Numbered from the stretch's first letter, positions 27,451 through 36,255 are shown. The stretch is 64,000 nt of DNA from an uncultured Chitinophagales bacterium (GCA_938023075.1 CALHDG010000012.1:1-64000), one strand, 5' to 3'. The notes: generated by a model from the sequence alone, not told the origin. Numbers and translations: made by a program.

Positions 27451-27677
27451 TAACTTAAGTTTCGGTAGTAGTATTCATTTTACAATAACTTGAATATAAA
27501 TTATTTATGGAAATTGAAGTACTCTATAAGGTTAGGTTAACTTAATTCAACATATAAAGCATAAAATCATCCAAGTGAACCTGTTCACTTGTTGTAGTAA
27601 AGTTGCCTTGCTTTTGTTGACACAATGGAACAGGCTCCATTGGAACAGCAATTATTTTACTACCGAAACTTAAGTTA
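27451..27677. repeat. family D element with perfect 20-bp terminal inverted repeats
   Basis: Ends: TAACTTAAGTTTCGGTAGTA at 27451-27470 and its exact reverse complement at 27658-27677. The 227-bp unit encodes no protein and contains an internal perfect palindrome CAAGTGAAC-CT-GTTCACTTG (27574-27593). This is the structure expected of a miniature inverted-repeat transposable element. A half copy is at 16547-16600. Confidence 0.8.
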
Positions 27678-27825
27678 TTAAAATGTCGCTCTTCTGAAGC
27701 TCAATTAATTTAAATTGCTTAGCTACCTACCAAGATGTAGCACTTCCATTGCTTGCATTAAATAAATGAAAATGCATTTTAACTAAAATAAAAATGCTGG
27801 TTTATTTAGTTTTTAAAGCAATAGG

Positions 27826-28893
27826 CTAGCCCATCCGTTCAAACTCCCGCATCACCTCCACCAAAACTTCCACTCCTTCTAAATCCATGGCATTATACAT
27901 GGAAGCTCTAAAACCACCTACCGAACGATGTCCTTTAATACCATTAATACGGTGTTGGGCACAAAGCTCTAAAAAGGCTTGTTCTTTTTCTGAGTTAAGC
28001 ATCGTAAAGGTAGCATTCATCACGGAGCGATCTTCCAACTCAACATGAGCTTTAAAACATGCATTCCGGTCAATTTCATCATACAACAATGTAGCTTTTG
28101 CAGCATTGCGTTTACCTAATGTTGCTAAGCCACCTTGCTCCTCTATCCATTGAAGTGTTAACCAACACACATAAACCGCAAAAACAGGTGGGGTATTTAA
28201 TGAAGATTGTTTTTTAATATGCTTTTGATAATCTAACATAGTTGGAATGTTTCTACCTGTTTTGCCTAGTAACGATTTTTTTACAACCACTATGGTAGCA
28301 CCTGCGGGTCCTAAATTTTTCTGTGCGCCAGCATAAATTAAATCGTAGGCACTATAATCCCAAGGGCGACTAAAAATATCGCTGCTCATATCAGCTACTA
28401 ATGGAATACTTACTTCTGGAATGTGATGATACTGGCTTCCATAAATAGTATTGTTGCTGGTTATATGCAGATATGTTAAATCTTCTAATGCCTCCCATTT
28501 TTTAGGAATGTGGTTGTAGCCTTGTTCTTCTGAACTTGCAAGTACTTGAACCTGCCCAAAAAGAGCCGCTTCTTTAATCGCTTTTGTTGACCAAGTTCCG
28601 GTATCAACAATACCAACGGTGCCGCTTTGTGGCAAAAGATTATAGGGTGCCATCATAAATTGGCTAGTGGCGCCGCCTTGTAAAAACAGCACTTCATACT
28701 CGTTGCCCAACTGCATCAATTGTTTTACACGCTTTCGGGCATCTTGTAGTATCCCCTCAAAGTCTTCGCTTCTATGACTAATTTCTAAAATACTCAAACC
28801 TTTACCTTTAAAATCGACAATAGCTTGGGCTGCTTGCTCAAAAACTACTTTTGGCAGTATAGAAGGTCCGGCAGAAAAATTATACACTTTCAT
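27826..28893 (-). CDS. serC: phosphoserine aminotransferase
   Basis: SerC converts 3-phosphohydroxypyruvate to 3-phosphoserine using glutamate and PLP (serine biosynthesis). The protein opens MKVYNFSAGPSILPK, the family hallmark, so I start at the ATG at 28893 rather than at 28914. Other motifs: FLQGGATSQFMMAPYNLL, TGTWSTKAIKEA, AYDLIYAGAQKNLGPAGATI (PLP lysine in AQKN), INGIKGHRSVGGFRASMYNA near the end. About 355 residues, normal. The usual partner serA (phosphoglycerate dehydrogenase) is not adjacent. The same-strand DUF1990 gene ends 62 bp upstream. Confidence 0.95.
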   Translation of the reverse strand: MKVYNFSAGPSILPKVVFEQAAQAIVDFKGKGLSILEISHRSEDFEGILQDARKRVKQLMQLGNEYEVLFLQGGATSQFMMAPYNLLPQSGTVGIVDTGTWSTKAIKEAALFGQVQVLASSEEQGYNHIPKKWEALEDLTYLHITSNNTIYGSQYHHIPEVSIPLVADMSSDIFSRPWDYSAYDLIYAGAQKNLGPAGATIVVVKKSLLGKTGRNIPTMLDYQKHIKKQSSLNTPPVFAVYVCWLTLQWIEEQGGLATLGKRNAAKATLLYDEIDRNACFKAHVELEDRSVMNATFTMLNSEKEQAFLELCAQHRINGIKGHRSVGGFRASMYNAMDLEGVEVLVEVMREFERMG

Positions 28894-28955
28894 TAGCGCA
28901 CAAAAATAAATCAATTAATAATTATTGATGCATTTATTTTAACGACTTGAAATAG

Positions 28956-29561
28956 CTATTGGATTTGTATCATATTTTTCATATTCAGTAACGATTCTTT
29001 AGCAAATTTGCGTTGATATCTTCTGGTTAACGGATAAGCCAATTTTGCTGCCCAGAATTTGGGTTTTGAAAATGCTTTGATATGATAGCATATTTTTCCT
29101 TCGCAATCACGGCTGATCCAAAAGGCTTCTTCCCCTTGTTCGGCATGCTCAGTAAGGGTGCCATAAGCAAAACCAAAGCAATCGGGTTTATCAATAACAT
29201 ATACAATTTTAGCACTGTTTCTCCACCATACACCTAATATTTTAATCATCACTGCTACAATAATTCCCTCTTCAATACTCTCCGTATTTGAATATACTAT
29301 AGTAAACGAAGGTGGAAAGTGCTTCCATTGAGTTAAGGCTGTTTTTGCCTTTTCCCAAACTGTAGTTCCTTCACCAAGGTAAAGATGGTAATCGTCAATT
29401 GAATAACCTTTAAGTAGCTGATACCTATTTTTGGTATCATCTGCAGATTCGCAATCTGATTGAGTATATCCAATTTCTGTATAATTGAATGGCGCATTTT
29501 GCATATCGAGTAGAAATTGATCTAACTTTGCTTGGCTTGGATAGGAAAAATATATTTTCAA
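28956..29561 (-). CDS. DUF1990 domain protein
   Basis: 201 residues, matching the length and signature of DUF1990, a family of unknown function present in bacteria and plants. Visible core: VWEKAKTALTQWKHF, GFAYGTLTEHAEQGEEAFWI, KICYHIKAFSKPKFWAAKLA and YPLTRRYQRKFAKES near the end. No signal peptide or membrane span, so cytoplasmic. On the same strand as and upstream of serC; whether they share a transcript is not clear from the 62-bp gap. Confidence 0.8.
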   Translation of the reverse strand: MKIYFSYPSQAKLDQFLLDMQNAPFNYTEIGYTQSDCESADDTKNRYQLLKGYSIDDYHLYLGEGTTVWEKAKTALTQWKHFPPSFTIVYSNTESIEEGIIVAVMIKILGVWWRNSAKIVYVIDKPDCFGFAYGTLTEHAEQGEEAFWISRDCEGKICYHIKAFSKPKFWAAKLAYPLTRRYQRKFAKESLLNMKNMIQIQ

Positions 29562-29663
29562 ATTTTTTATACTAATAAATACTTATATGGTGTTGCTTGA
29601 TGTTGCTGATCTAAAGTGTTATGATTAAACCACCAATTGAATTTAAATAAATTTTAATGCGAT

Positions 29664-30665
29664 TTATAGTTTGTTTTGTATCTCTTGCACAATATCTACC
29701 GAAACATCCATAATTTCCGATATTTCGTTAAGACTCAATTTTTTTGATTTCAACATTTTTTGGATTGCGGTCGTCTTTTCTATCAAATAGCGTTCTTCTT
29801 CTTCTTGCTTTATCCTTTTAGCTCTTTCACTCCACGATTCGCCATATAAGGCTAAATGCAATTGATTTGAAAATTCATCTGACTTTAAAATATACATATG
29901 ATCTGTTTTAATATATTCCTGAATAATTTCTTCAATAAATTTCTTTTCTAAGTTTACAGGCAAATACAAAATTAAATCAATAAATTTCAATAAGTTAATA
30001 ATTTGCCTTTTGGTGTACTTTTTTTCTTTTGTTAATCGAATTAGTTTTCTTTTAAATGATAACCTTCTTCCATAATCAGATTTTGATTTGTAAAGATATT
30101 TGGTACATAATATTGCTAAGGAAAATGGATTTTTTGAAGCTAATAAATCTTTATCTTTCGCATGTTTAACGATGTAAGTATTAAATTCATAGGTATTCTT
30201 TGTTCCTAAAAAATTATATTCGTATTTGTTATATTGCTTAGGGATTTTTTCTCCTGTATATATTGCAATAGCCGTAATTTGTTGCGAATATTGATCAAAA
30301 ATTCGATAAAAATAAACAAACATTCTTTTAGCGAAATCATTTTTATAGTTTGATTGAATTTCAATGTGGATGAGTATCCATTTTTCACTTCCATCCTTCA
30401 ACTTAACCTTAATCAATTTATCATTTATTACTTTTCCTTTTTTCTTATTATCTGCAACAATTTTATGGAGTTCTCGTTCTAAAAATTCTATAGCTTTATC
30501 AAAATCAATTATAGGGTAGGCATTGGGTAAAAAAAATGATATGAAATCTTCAAAAAGATTTGCAATAATCTCTTTCCAGTGTGTATCATAATCAATATGT
30601 AACTGTTCTTCGGTTTGCAATATGGCTTTTCTTTCAAATATAGAATGTTTACAAACTTTATCCAA
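29664..30665 (-). CDS. Rpn-family PD-(D/E)XK nuclease (putative recombination-promoting nuclease)
   Basis: 333 residues. Rpn proteins carry a PD-(D/E)XK nuclease fold and promote RecA-independent recombination; they are often annotated as transposase-like. The catalytic block reads DKLIKVKLKDGSEKWILIHIE then IQS (the D...ExQ form of the motif), after a conserved N-terminus IANLFEDFISFFLPNA. The next block MFVYFYRIFDQYSQQITAIA is also typical. The C-terminal ~35 residues (LSLNEISEIMDVSVDIVQEI) form an HTH-like tail common in this family. No terminal inverted repeats are seen around the gene, so it need not be a mobile element itself. Confidence 0.8.
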   Translation of the reverse strand: MDKVCKHSIFERKAILQTEEQLHIDYDTHWKEIIANLFEDFISFFLPNAYPIIDFDKAIEFLERELHKIVADNKKKGKVINDKLIKVKLKDGSEKWILIHIEIQSNYKNDFAKRMFVYFYRIFDQYSQQITAIAIYTGEKIPKQYNKYEYNFLGTKNTYEFNTYIVKHAKDKDLLASKNPFSLAILCTKYLYKSKSDYGRRLSFKRKLIRLTKEKKYTKRQIINLLKFIDLILYLPVNLEKKFIEEIIQEYIKTDHMYILKSDEFSNQLHLALYGESWSERAKRIKQEEEERYLIEKTTAIQKMLKSKKLSLNEISEIMDVSVDIVQEIQNKL

Positions 30666-30828
30666 CTTTAATTATAAAAATCAAGCACATCTATATTTAT
30701 AGTTCTTTCAAAAAATCGTCTTTATTTTTGAGGTTGATTTCTAAAAATTAGATACCCTATTAGTGTGTTTGATTAAGTATTTTTGGCAAAAAAAACCAAC
30801 AAAAATTTTACACTACCAAAATACAGAC

Positions 30829-31620
30829 ATGAAAAGAATGATGATAACTATACTAAGCATATTATTGATACTGTACGCCACCCTTTGTTTAGTGATGTAT
30901 TTTAAACAAGAATGGTTTATTTTTCTACCAGACAAATTGCCACAAGAATTTGAATTTAGCTATCCAAACGCCAATGAAGTTTTTTTACCAATTGAAAATA
31001 ATCAACACATCCATGGCTTATATTTTTCGGATGTTGAACAGCCGAAAGGAGTAATATTATATTTTCATGGGAATGCCGGGGCTTTAGACAAATGGGGTAT
31101 TGTTGCTGAAGATTTTCTGCCACACAGTTACGATGTGTTTATAGTAGACTATAGAACCTATGGAAAAAGTGAAGGTTCACTTTCAGAAGAACACTTGTTT
31201 AACGATGCACAATTAGCTTACGATTATTTAAGTAAAAAATTTGAACCCAAAAACATCGTAATATATGGAAGATCAATAGGCACAGGTATTGCTACACACT
31301 TAGCTTCAAAAAATAACTGTAAAACCCTAATTTTAGAAACGCCTTATTATAATTTATACGACATTGTAAAAAACCATTTTAGGCTTATACCGAAAAAGAA
31401 TTTATTACGCTATAATTTTCGTAATGATATTCACCTTAAAAATGTGAACAGCCCGGTTTATATTTTTCACGGCACGGCAGATAGAGTTGTACCCTTTAAC
31501 TCGGGCGTAAAATTAAAACCGTTCATTAACCCAGAGCATTTTGTGATTATCCCCAATGCCAATCACCATAATATTGGGCAATATCCCATTTATCATCAAA
31601 CCTTAAATAACATTTTATAA
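30829..31620 (+). CDS. membrane-anchored alpha/beta hydrolase
   Basis: About 263 residues. The ATG at 30829 gives MKRMMITILSILLILYATLC, a single N-terminal membrane anchor; the frame is open further upstream, but that extension is lysine-rich and precedes the anchor. The alpha/beta-hydrolase fold shows the oxyanion block YFHGNAGALDKWG, nucleophile elbow YGRSIGTGIA (Ser), catalytic Asp in HGTADRVVPF and His in NANHHNIGQY. It resembles BEM46/ABHD13-like serine hydrolases, for which natural substrates are poorly known. Divergent from the Rpn nuclease gene. Confidence 0.85.
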   Translation: MKRMMITILSILLILYATLCLVMYFKQEWFIFLPDKLPQEFEFSYPNANEVFLPIENNQHIHGLYFSDVEQPKGVILYFHGNAGALDKWGIVAEDFLPHSYDVFIVDYRTYGKSEGSLSEEHLFNDAQLAYDYLSKKFEPKNIVIYGRSIGTGIATHLASKNNCKTLILETPYYNLYDIVKNHFRLIPKKNLLRYNFRNDIHLKNVNSPVYIFHGTADRVVPFNSGVKLKPFINPEHFVIIPNANHHNIGQYPIYHQTLNNIL

Positions 31621-31633
31621 TTTATAGTGCTAG

Positions 31634-31782
31634 TAGTTAGTCAAGCATATACTGTCGGTTACTTTGGCAAAGTATAGAACGATTACATTGTTGGAGAACA
31701 GAGCTTTGGCTATTAACCTCCGCCTTGTACTCGTTCAAATTTTACTCAAATTTAATCCGACACCGTCAACTTGACTAACCTA
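31634..31782. repeat. family C element, copy C1
   Basis: Starts TAGTTAGTCAAG and ends CTTGACTAACCTA, i.e. near-perfect inverted ends. The interior has ACTGTCGGTTACTTTGGCAA, AGAACGATTACATTGTTGG, CCTCCGCCTTGTACTCGTTC and AATCCGACACCGTCAAC. The second copy at 62507-62662 matches over the whole length. It lies 14 bp after the hydrolase stop codon. Confidence 0.75.
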
Positions 31783-32040
31783 AGTTTTTTCAAATTTCAC
31801 CTTAATACGAGTGAATCTGCTTGGTTTTCTAAATTTAAAGAAACTAGAAAAAATTTTTAAGCGGTATTTATAAACCAGCATAGTTTTTAATTTTTTATAG
31901 TAGATAACTCACATTCTGGTTTGCAAACAGTATGATAGTCAAAGGCTTTCAGACTTTGGGATAAATGATGTGGCAAAAACGCGACTTAGCCTTAGCTAAG
32001 GTGAGACTTTAGGGCATATTAAATTTTTGAGAAAATGAAA
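31783..32040. other. intergenic with a small palindrome
   Basis: Between family C and the Crp/Fnr gene. A short stem CCTTAGCTAAGG lies near 31991-32002, inside GCAAAAACGCGACTTAGCC..GTGAGACTTTAGGGC. Its layout resembles the structured stretch at 21700-21770. No ORF. Confidence 0.35.
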
Positions 32041-32727
32041 CTAACTCAACTCTCCTAAATCTCTAATCAAAATACGTTTACGATCAAAATAAATAAGGTT
32101 GCTTTCTCTTAAATCATTGAGTACAGTGGTAACTGTTTGTCGTGAAGTAGCAGTCATTCTGGCTATATCCAAATGGGTTAAAGAATGCATAATTAAGGTT
32201 TCATAGCCAATTGGTTTACCCATTTCATCAGCCATATCTTTTAAAAAATCAACAATACGGCTACGGGCATCTTTAAAAATTAAAGATTCAAACTTTCTTT
32301 CTAATTTTTGTAAGCGTTTACCAAAAATTTTTGCCATACGCAATGCCATAAAATTATTCTGCTCCATTATTTTTTGAAACTCCTCTCGCTCAATAATTAG
32401 TAAACAACAAGGTTCTAAGGCTTGGGCGTAGTTGTCCATGCGTTCACTCCCCATAAAAAACTGTTCGCCAAACACTTCTCCATTTTCCAGTATGGTTTTT
32501 ATAATTTCTTTGCCATCTTCAGAATAAGAACCAATTTTAACTCTGCCATTTTTTACAAAAAATATGTGGTTGGGTTTATCATCTGGAAAATAGATAAAAT
32601 CGTTTTTTGAAAAGCTTTTTAAGCTAGTTTTTGCTTTAATTTGTGTTAATGTCTGCTCATCTACATCATTAAAAAAGTCTATACTTTGAAGATACCATAG
32701 AGCATCGTTTTTTATTGTTCCTTGCAT
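32041..32727 (-). CDS. Crp/Fnr-family transcription regulator (paralogue 1)
   Basis: 228 residues: N-terminal cyclic-nucleotide-binding-like beta-roll (NHIFFVKNGRVKIGSYSEDG, ILENGEVFGEQFFM), a long dimer helix (LRMAKIFGKRLQKLERKFES) and a C-terminal winged helix (HLDIARMTATSRQTVTTVLN). No FNR-type N-terminal cysteine cluster and no intact CRP-style cAMP pocket, so the ligand is unknown. It is about 82% identical by hand count to the next gene upstream (32798-33484), with no gaps, and the recognition helix region is identical. The two lie in tandem 70 bp apart on the same strand. Confidence 0.9.
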   Translation of the reverse strand: MQGTIKNDALWYLQSIDFFNDVDEQTLTQIKAKTSLKSFSKNDFIYFPDDKPNHIFFVKNGRVKIGSYSEDGKEIIKTILENGEVFGEQFFMGSERMDNYAQALEPCCLLIIEREEFQKIMEQNNFMALRMAKIFGKRLQKLERKFESLIFKDARSRIVDFLKDMADEMGKPIGYETLIMHSLTHLDIARMTATSRQTVTTVLNDLRESNLIYFDRKRILIRDLGELS

Positions 32728-32797
32728 ATTAATGGTTGTTTGTTTCCAAAAAATATTTTATTCAAAAAAAAGTAATGTTGTTCATAAAAACTAATTG

Positions 32798-33484
32798 TTA
32801 AGTTAATTTAGCTAAGTCTCTAATCAATATGCGTTTCCTATCAAAGTAAATTAGATTATTTTCTTTTAAGTCGTTTAATACGGTGGTAACTGTTTGCCTT
32901 GAAGTTGCCGTCATTCGGGCAATATCTAAATGGGTTAAAGAATGCATAATTAGGGTTTCGTAGCCTACCGGTTTACCCATTTCATTAGCCATATCTTTTA
33001 TAAAATCGACTATACGGCTGCGGGCATCTTTAAAAATTAGAGATTCAAATTTTCTTTCTAATTTTTGCAATCGCCGGCCAAATATTTTTACCATGCGCAA
33101 AGCCATAAAATTATACTGTTCCATTATTTTTTGAAACTCTTCTCTTTCTATTAATAGCAAGCAAGAAAATTGCATAGCTTGTGCGTAGTTATCCATGCGT
33201 TCATTACCTAAAAAAAACTGCTCACCAAACACTTCTCCATTTTCTAGTATGGTTTTAATAATTTCTTTACCATCATTAGAATAGGAACCAATTTTAACTC
33301 TGCCCATCTTAACAAAAAAAACTTGGTTGGGCGTATCGTCAGGAAAGTAGATAAAGCTGTTTTTCTTGTAATTCTTCATGGTTGTTTTTTTCTTGATCCT
33401 TTTAAGTGTATCAATATCAATGTCTTTAAAAAAATCTATGTTTTGTAGATACCACAGCGTATCTTTTTGAATAGTTCCGTGCAT
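32798..33484 (-). CDS. Crp/Fnr-family transcription regulator (paralogue 2)
   Basis: 228 residues with the same layout as its neighbour: effector domain (FIYFPDDTPNQVFFVKMGRV, GEVFGEQFFLG), dimer helix, and HTH with TATSRQTVTTVLNDLKENNL. Differences from paralogue 1 are concentrated in the first ~60 residues (for example the helix around KRIKKKTTMKNYKK) and near residues 105-112 (MQFSCLLLI versus LEPCCLLII), i.e. in the sensing part. The DNA-binding part is almost unchanged. Both are thus expected to bind the same sites while responding to different inputs or dimerising with each other (inference). Confidence 0.9.
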   Translation of the reverse strand: MHGTIQKDTLWYLQNIDFFKDIDIDTLKRIKKKTTMKNYKKNSFIYFPDDTPNQVFFVKMGRVKIGSYSNDGKEIIKTILENGEVFGEQFFLGNERMDNYAQAMQFSCLLLIEREEFQKIMEQYNFMALRMVKIFGRRLQKLERKFESLIFKDARSRIVDFIKDMANEMGKPVGYETLIMHSLTHLDIARMTATSRQTVTTVLNDLKENNLIYFDRKRILIRDLAKLT

Positions 33485-33508
33485 ATTAAAAGGTTCTCAT
33501 TTGTTTAA

Positions 33509-34009
33509 TTAATAAACTTTAATTCCATTGTTCAACCAATATCCCCATTTTTTTGAAAAAACGTGAACAGAATCAGTATCTTCCCCTTTTATATTTTTCA
33601 AAGGTAAGGTTTTATTTGACCATTCGAAAATACCTCCATATACATTATGCACATTGTTAAAGCCGAGTTGCCTCATGTATTGAGTTATTTCTTGACTTCG
33701 CCAACCTACTGAACAATATAGAGCAATAGTTGTATCTTTTTTATACTGTGTAAAATCATAGTCTTTATAGGTATCATAATCAATTAGTTGTGCTCCATTA
33801 ATGTGACTTACCCTGTATTCATCTTCACTTCTGGTGTCTAATAATATATACTTATCAACTGTAGCATATAACGAATCGCAACTAATGGTAGGTGTTTTTT
33901 TATCATAAATGCCTTTTAAGAAACGTTTATACATTTTATTTTCTACCTGAGCTAAGGTAGATAGTTGGCATGCAAAAGCTAGCATTAAACTTAAAGTAAA
34001 GTATTTCAT
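33509..34009 (-). CDS. exported rhodanese-domain protein
   Basis: 166 residues. Signal peptide (LSLMLAFACQLSTLAQ) followed by one rhodanese domain: YILLDTRSEDEYRVSHINGA and the active-site loop ALYCSVGWRSQEI with the catalytic Cys. Rhodaneses transfer sulfane sulfur; exported versions are of uncertain substrate. The domain continues with LGFNNVHNVYGGIFEWSN, the family end. It begins 7 bp after the stop of the propeller gene, so it is the last member of a three-gene operon (kinase, propeller, rhodanese). Confidence 0.85.
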   Translation of the reverse strand: MKYFTLSLMLAFACQLSTLAQVENKMYKRFLKGIYDKKTPTISCDSLYATVDKYILLDTRSEDEYRVSHINGAQLIDYDTYKDYDFTQYKKDTTIALYCSVGWRSQEITQYMRQLGFNNVHNVYGGIFEWSNKTLPLKNIKGEDTDSVHVFSKKWGYWLNNGIKVY

Positions 34010-34016
34010 TATTGTA

Positions 34017-35276
34017 TTAATAAAAAATTAAAATCTTTTGTACGTATACGGCATTTTCGGTTTGGATGTTCAATAAATAGCTACCGTTTTGTAAATAACT
34101 CAAATTAATATTTTGTGTTGGATTGAATGTATCATATACCAAACTACCTGTGGTGTTATAAACGGATATTCGTAAAATTAAGTGTTTTTGAGTTAATATT
34201 AGATTTCCATTTGAAGGATTAGGATAAACAGCATCAACTTTATGTACTGGAAATAAAAAATTGCTTGAAACGGTTTTGTTGGATGTACAAATTTTTGCCA
34301 AACCATTATCCGTTGCCGCCCAAATAAGGGTGTCGTTTTGTAGATGTAGGTCATTTATTTTATTGCTCAATAAAGTACTGTTTTCTATATTAAATTTGAC
34401 TAGCCCTTCTATATTAAGCAAAACAATTCCGGCATCTAAAGTACCACACCAAATATCATTTTTTGTACTAATTGCAATTGATGAGATACTACGGGTAGGA
34501 AAGCCTGGCTTATTGTCAGGATTAATGCTCTCAAATGTATTATCATCATAAGAAACTAAGCCACCTTCGGGGGTAGCTAACCAAACCAATCCATTGCCAT
34601 CTACCGCTACATCTAAAATAGTATTATCAGGCAAACCTGTTTCTTCACCAAACAAAACACGAATGTTCCCATTATTTTTTAGGTTGAATAAACCTCCATT
34701 TAAAGTACCTGCATAAATACCCTTACTAGCATCATAAGCAAGGCTTGTAAAGTGTTGTGATCTTAAATATGGGCTTGTTGCAAAATTATAGAATTGCCAA
34801 TATTCATCATTAAACGAATAAATACCTAAACTACTGGATGTAGCCAAAAACATCATTTTTGTTGAATCCGTTTCTACAAACAATATATCTCTAATAAAAC
34901 TGCTAAGTTCGGCAGGTTTTTCGTGAAGATAAATAGTATCATTTTTTAGGAAGGAAAAGTTTGAGAGATCATTTTGAAAACCTCCAATCCAAAGGCTATT
35001 ATCAAAATCAAGCCCAAACGATCGTATTGCATTATCGTGCAAATTAGAAGTTTCTGTAAACCAATTTTGCCAACCATCAGCATTTAAAAGATTAAGTCCG
35101 TATTCTGTACCAATCCACACATTTTGTGCTTTATCTGTTATTACCGTGTTTATGGTATGGTAAGTTAAACTGCTATTATTGGTATGATAAACGGTATCAA
35201 TATTTTGAGCTTGTATAAAAAGCGAACTACAAAATGTATAAATAATAATAGTAAGTTGACTATGCTTTCTTTTCAT
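34017..35276 (-). CDS. secreted two-component-regulator-type beta-propeller with T9SS sorting tail
   Basis: 419 residues; signal peptide (IIYTFCSSLFIQAQ). At least five Reg_prop-type blades are visible, each with a DNxLWIG-like core: ITDKAQNVWIGTEYGLNLL, FGLDFDNSLWIGGFQ, VDGNGLVWLATPEGGLVSYD, SISTKNDIWCGTLDAGIVLL, DTLIWAATDNGLA. The C-terminus (VYPNPSNGNLILT, LRISVYNTTGSLV, YLQNGSYLLNI, VQKILIFY) is a type A C-terminal sorting domain, marking it for secretion through the type IX system. There is no kinase domain, so it is a stand-alone propeller on the surface or outside the cell. It overlaps the 3' end of the upstream kinase gene by 17 bp. Confidence 0.88.
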   Translation of the reverse strand: MKRKHSQLTIIIYTFCSSLFIQAQNIDTVYHTNNSSLTYHTINTVITDKAQNVWIGTEYGLNLLNADGWQNWFTETSNLHDNAIRSFGLDFDNSLWIGGFQNDLSNFSFLKNDTIYLHEKPAELSSFIRDILFVETDSTKMMFLATSSSLGIYSFNDEYWQFYNFATSPYLRSQHFTSLAYDASKGIYAGTLNGGLFNLKNNGNIRVLFGEETGLPDNTILDVAVDGNGLVWLATPEGGLVSYDDNTFESINPDNKPGFPTRSISSIAISTKNDIWCGTLDAGIVLLNIEGLVKFNIENSTLLSNKINDLHLQNDTLIWAATDNGLAKICTSNKTVSSNFLFPVHKVDAVYPNPSNGNLILTQKHLILRISVYNTTGSLVYDTFNPTQNINLSYLQNGSYLLNIQTENAVYVQKILIFY

Positions 35277-35781
35277 ACCTATAAATATAGTCTAATACGC
35301 ATTCAAATGGAAGTTTTCTGTTTCCATCTAAGCTCAGATGAACCCTTTTTTCACATATTTGACCGTATTGTAACCAAGCTTGCCAACAATAATCAATATA
35401 CCAATCCGGCAATTTACCCCATCTGCCATCTTTTACTTTTCGTTCAATAAAAGTGGCTTTATCAATATTGAAAAATATGCGACAATCCAGTAATTCATCT
35501 AAGTTGGGCTTTGCAAAAACTAAGTGCCCTTCTACAATTACTATACTATTTGGTATTGGCTTAGCCACTTTTAGTTGTTCAATCAGTTTTTCAAAATTAA
35601 TGGCTTCTGGTACTTCTCTGTTAACGTAATTTTTAGTTAATGGTAGTTTATCGTGGCTGTACATAAAATTATCCATAGAAAATAAACTAACCAACTTGTA
35701 TTGCTTTTTAAAATATGTTTTTAGGCGTTTGGCTAATTTAGTTTTGCCACTTCTGCTAATGCCTCCAATACCTATTATCAA
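35260..35781 (-). CDS. uridine kinase / nicotinamide-riboside-kinase-like P-loop kinase
   Basis: 173 residues, cytoplasmic. Walker A is GISRSGKTKLAKRL. FSMDNFMYSHDKLP carries the Asp of the substrate site, SIVIVEGHLVFAKPNLDEL the following strand, and RVHLSLDGN the C-terminal strand. The order and spacing resemble eukaryotic nicotinamide riboside kinases (GISGVTNSGKTTLAKNL, DDFF, EGF, YLDGT) more than canonical uridine kinases. Phosphorylation of a nucleoside such as nicotinamide riboside or uridine is therefore plausible but unproven. First gene of an operon with a secreted propeller and a rhodanese, which is an unexpected pairing. Confidence 0.75.
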   Translation of the reverse strand: MIIGIGGISRSGKTKLAKRLKTYFKKQYKLVSLFSMDNFMYSHDKLPLTKNYVNREVPEAINFEKLIEQLKVAKPIPNSIVIVEGHLVFAKPNLDELLDCRIFFNIDKATFIERKVKDGRWGKLPDWYIDYCWQAWLQYGQICEKRVHLSLDGNRKLPFECVLDYIYRYEKKA

Positions 35782-36009
35782 AATGTTATGTTTATTTTTT
35801 TAATGTGCAAGCTGCTTACTTAAAGTTTGGTACAATTATTGAATTAATTTAAGCAATTAATAAATAAAAATTTTTAATGATCATATACTTTAATATAAAG
35901 GTATAGCGTTTAAACTAACAAATGTAATCATTATTATATGTAGGCAGCTATACTTTTAAAATTGTATAATTTAATAGAACCATAATGGTTTCAAAAAACA
36001 AAAAAGTAT
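35782..36009. other. AT-rich intergenic, nothing identified
   Basis: Between the kinase start and the putative small membrane ORF at 36010. No promoter pair, repeat or hairpin is convincing. Confidence 0.4.
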
Positions 36010-36105
36010 ATGTGGTTAATCGTATTAATAGCTGTTGTTGCTCTCTTATCTTCTTTAGCATTACTAAGAAGTATTTTATTTCTTGATCAATTCAAAAAAC
36101 ATTAG
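36010..36105 (+). CDS. possible 31-residue single-span membrane protein
   Basis: An ATG at 36010 opens MWLIVLIAVVALLSSLALLR then SILFLDQFKKH and a TAG at 36103-36105. The sequence is one clean hydrophobic helix followed by a charged tail, which is the design of bacterial membrane microproteins. It sits alone in a 474-bp gap, convergent with the sigma-factor gene. Evidence is limited to composition; it could be chance in AT-rich DNA. Confidence 0.35.
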   Translation: MWLIVLIAVVALLSSLALLRSILFLDQFKKH

Positions 36106-36255
36106 GTACAATTTTACTACACAAATCTTGTTGATTTAATACTGCGTTGCAAAAGCCTTAAAGAGCTATTAATTGTACCATGTTTTTGCACCTTGTATTA
36201 GAACAATACAATAGTGTATAAATGTATATTCGTATGAGCTTGACTTACTAATTAC

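Noticed and set aside
29664-30665. Insertion sequence carrying the Rpn-type protein
   Set aside because: No inverted ends, target duplication or second copy flank the gene, and Rpn nucleases are not classical transposases.
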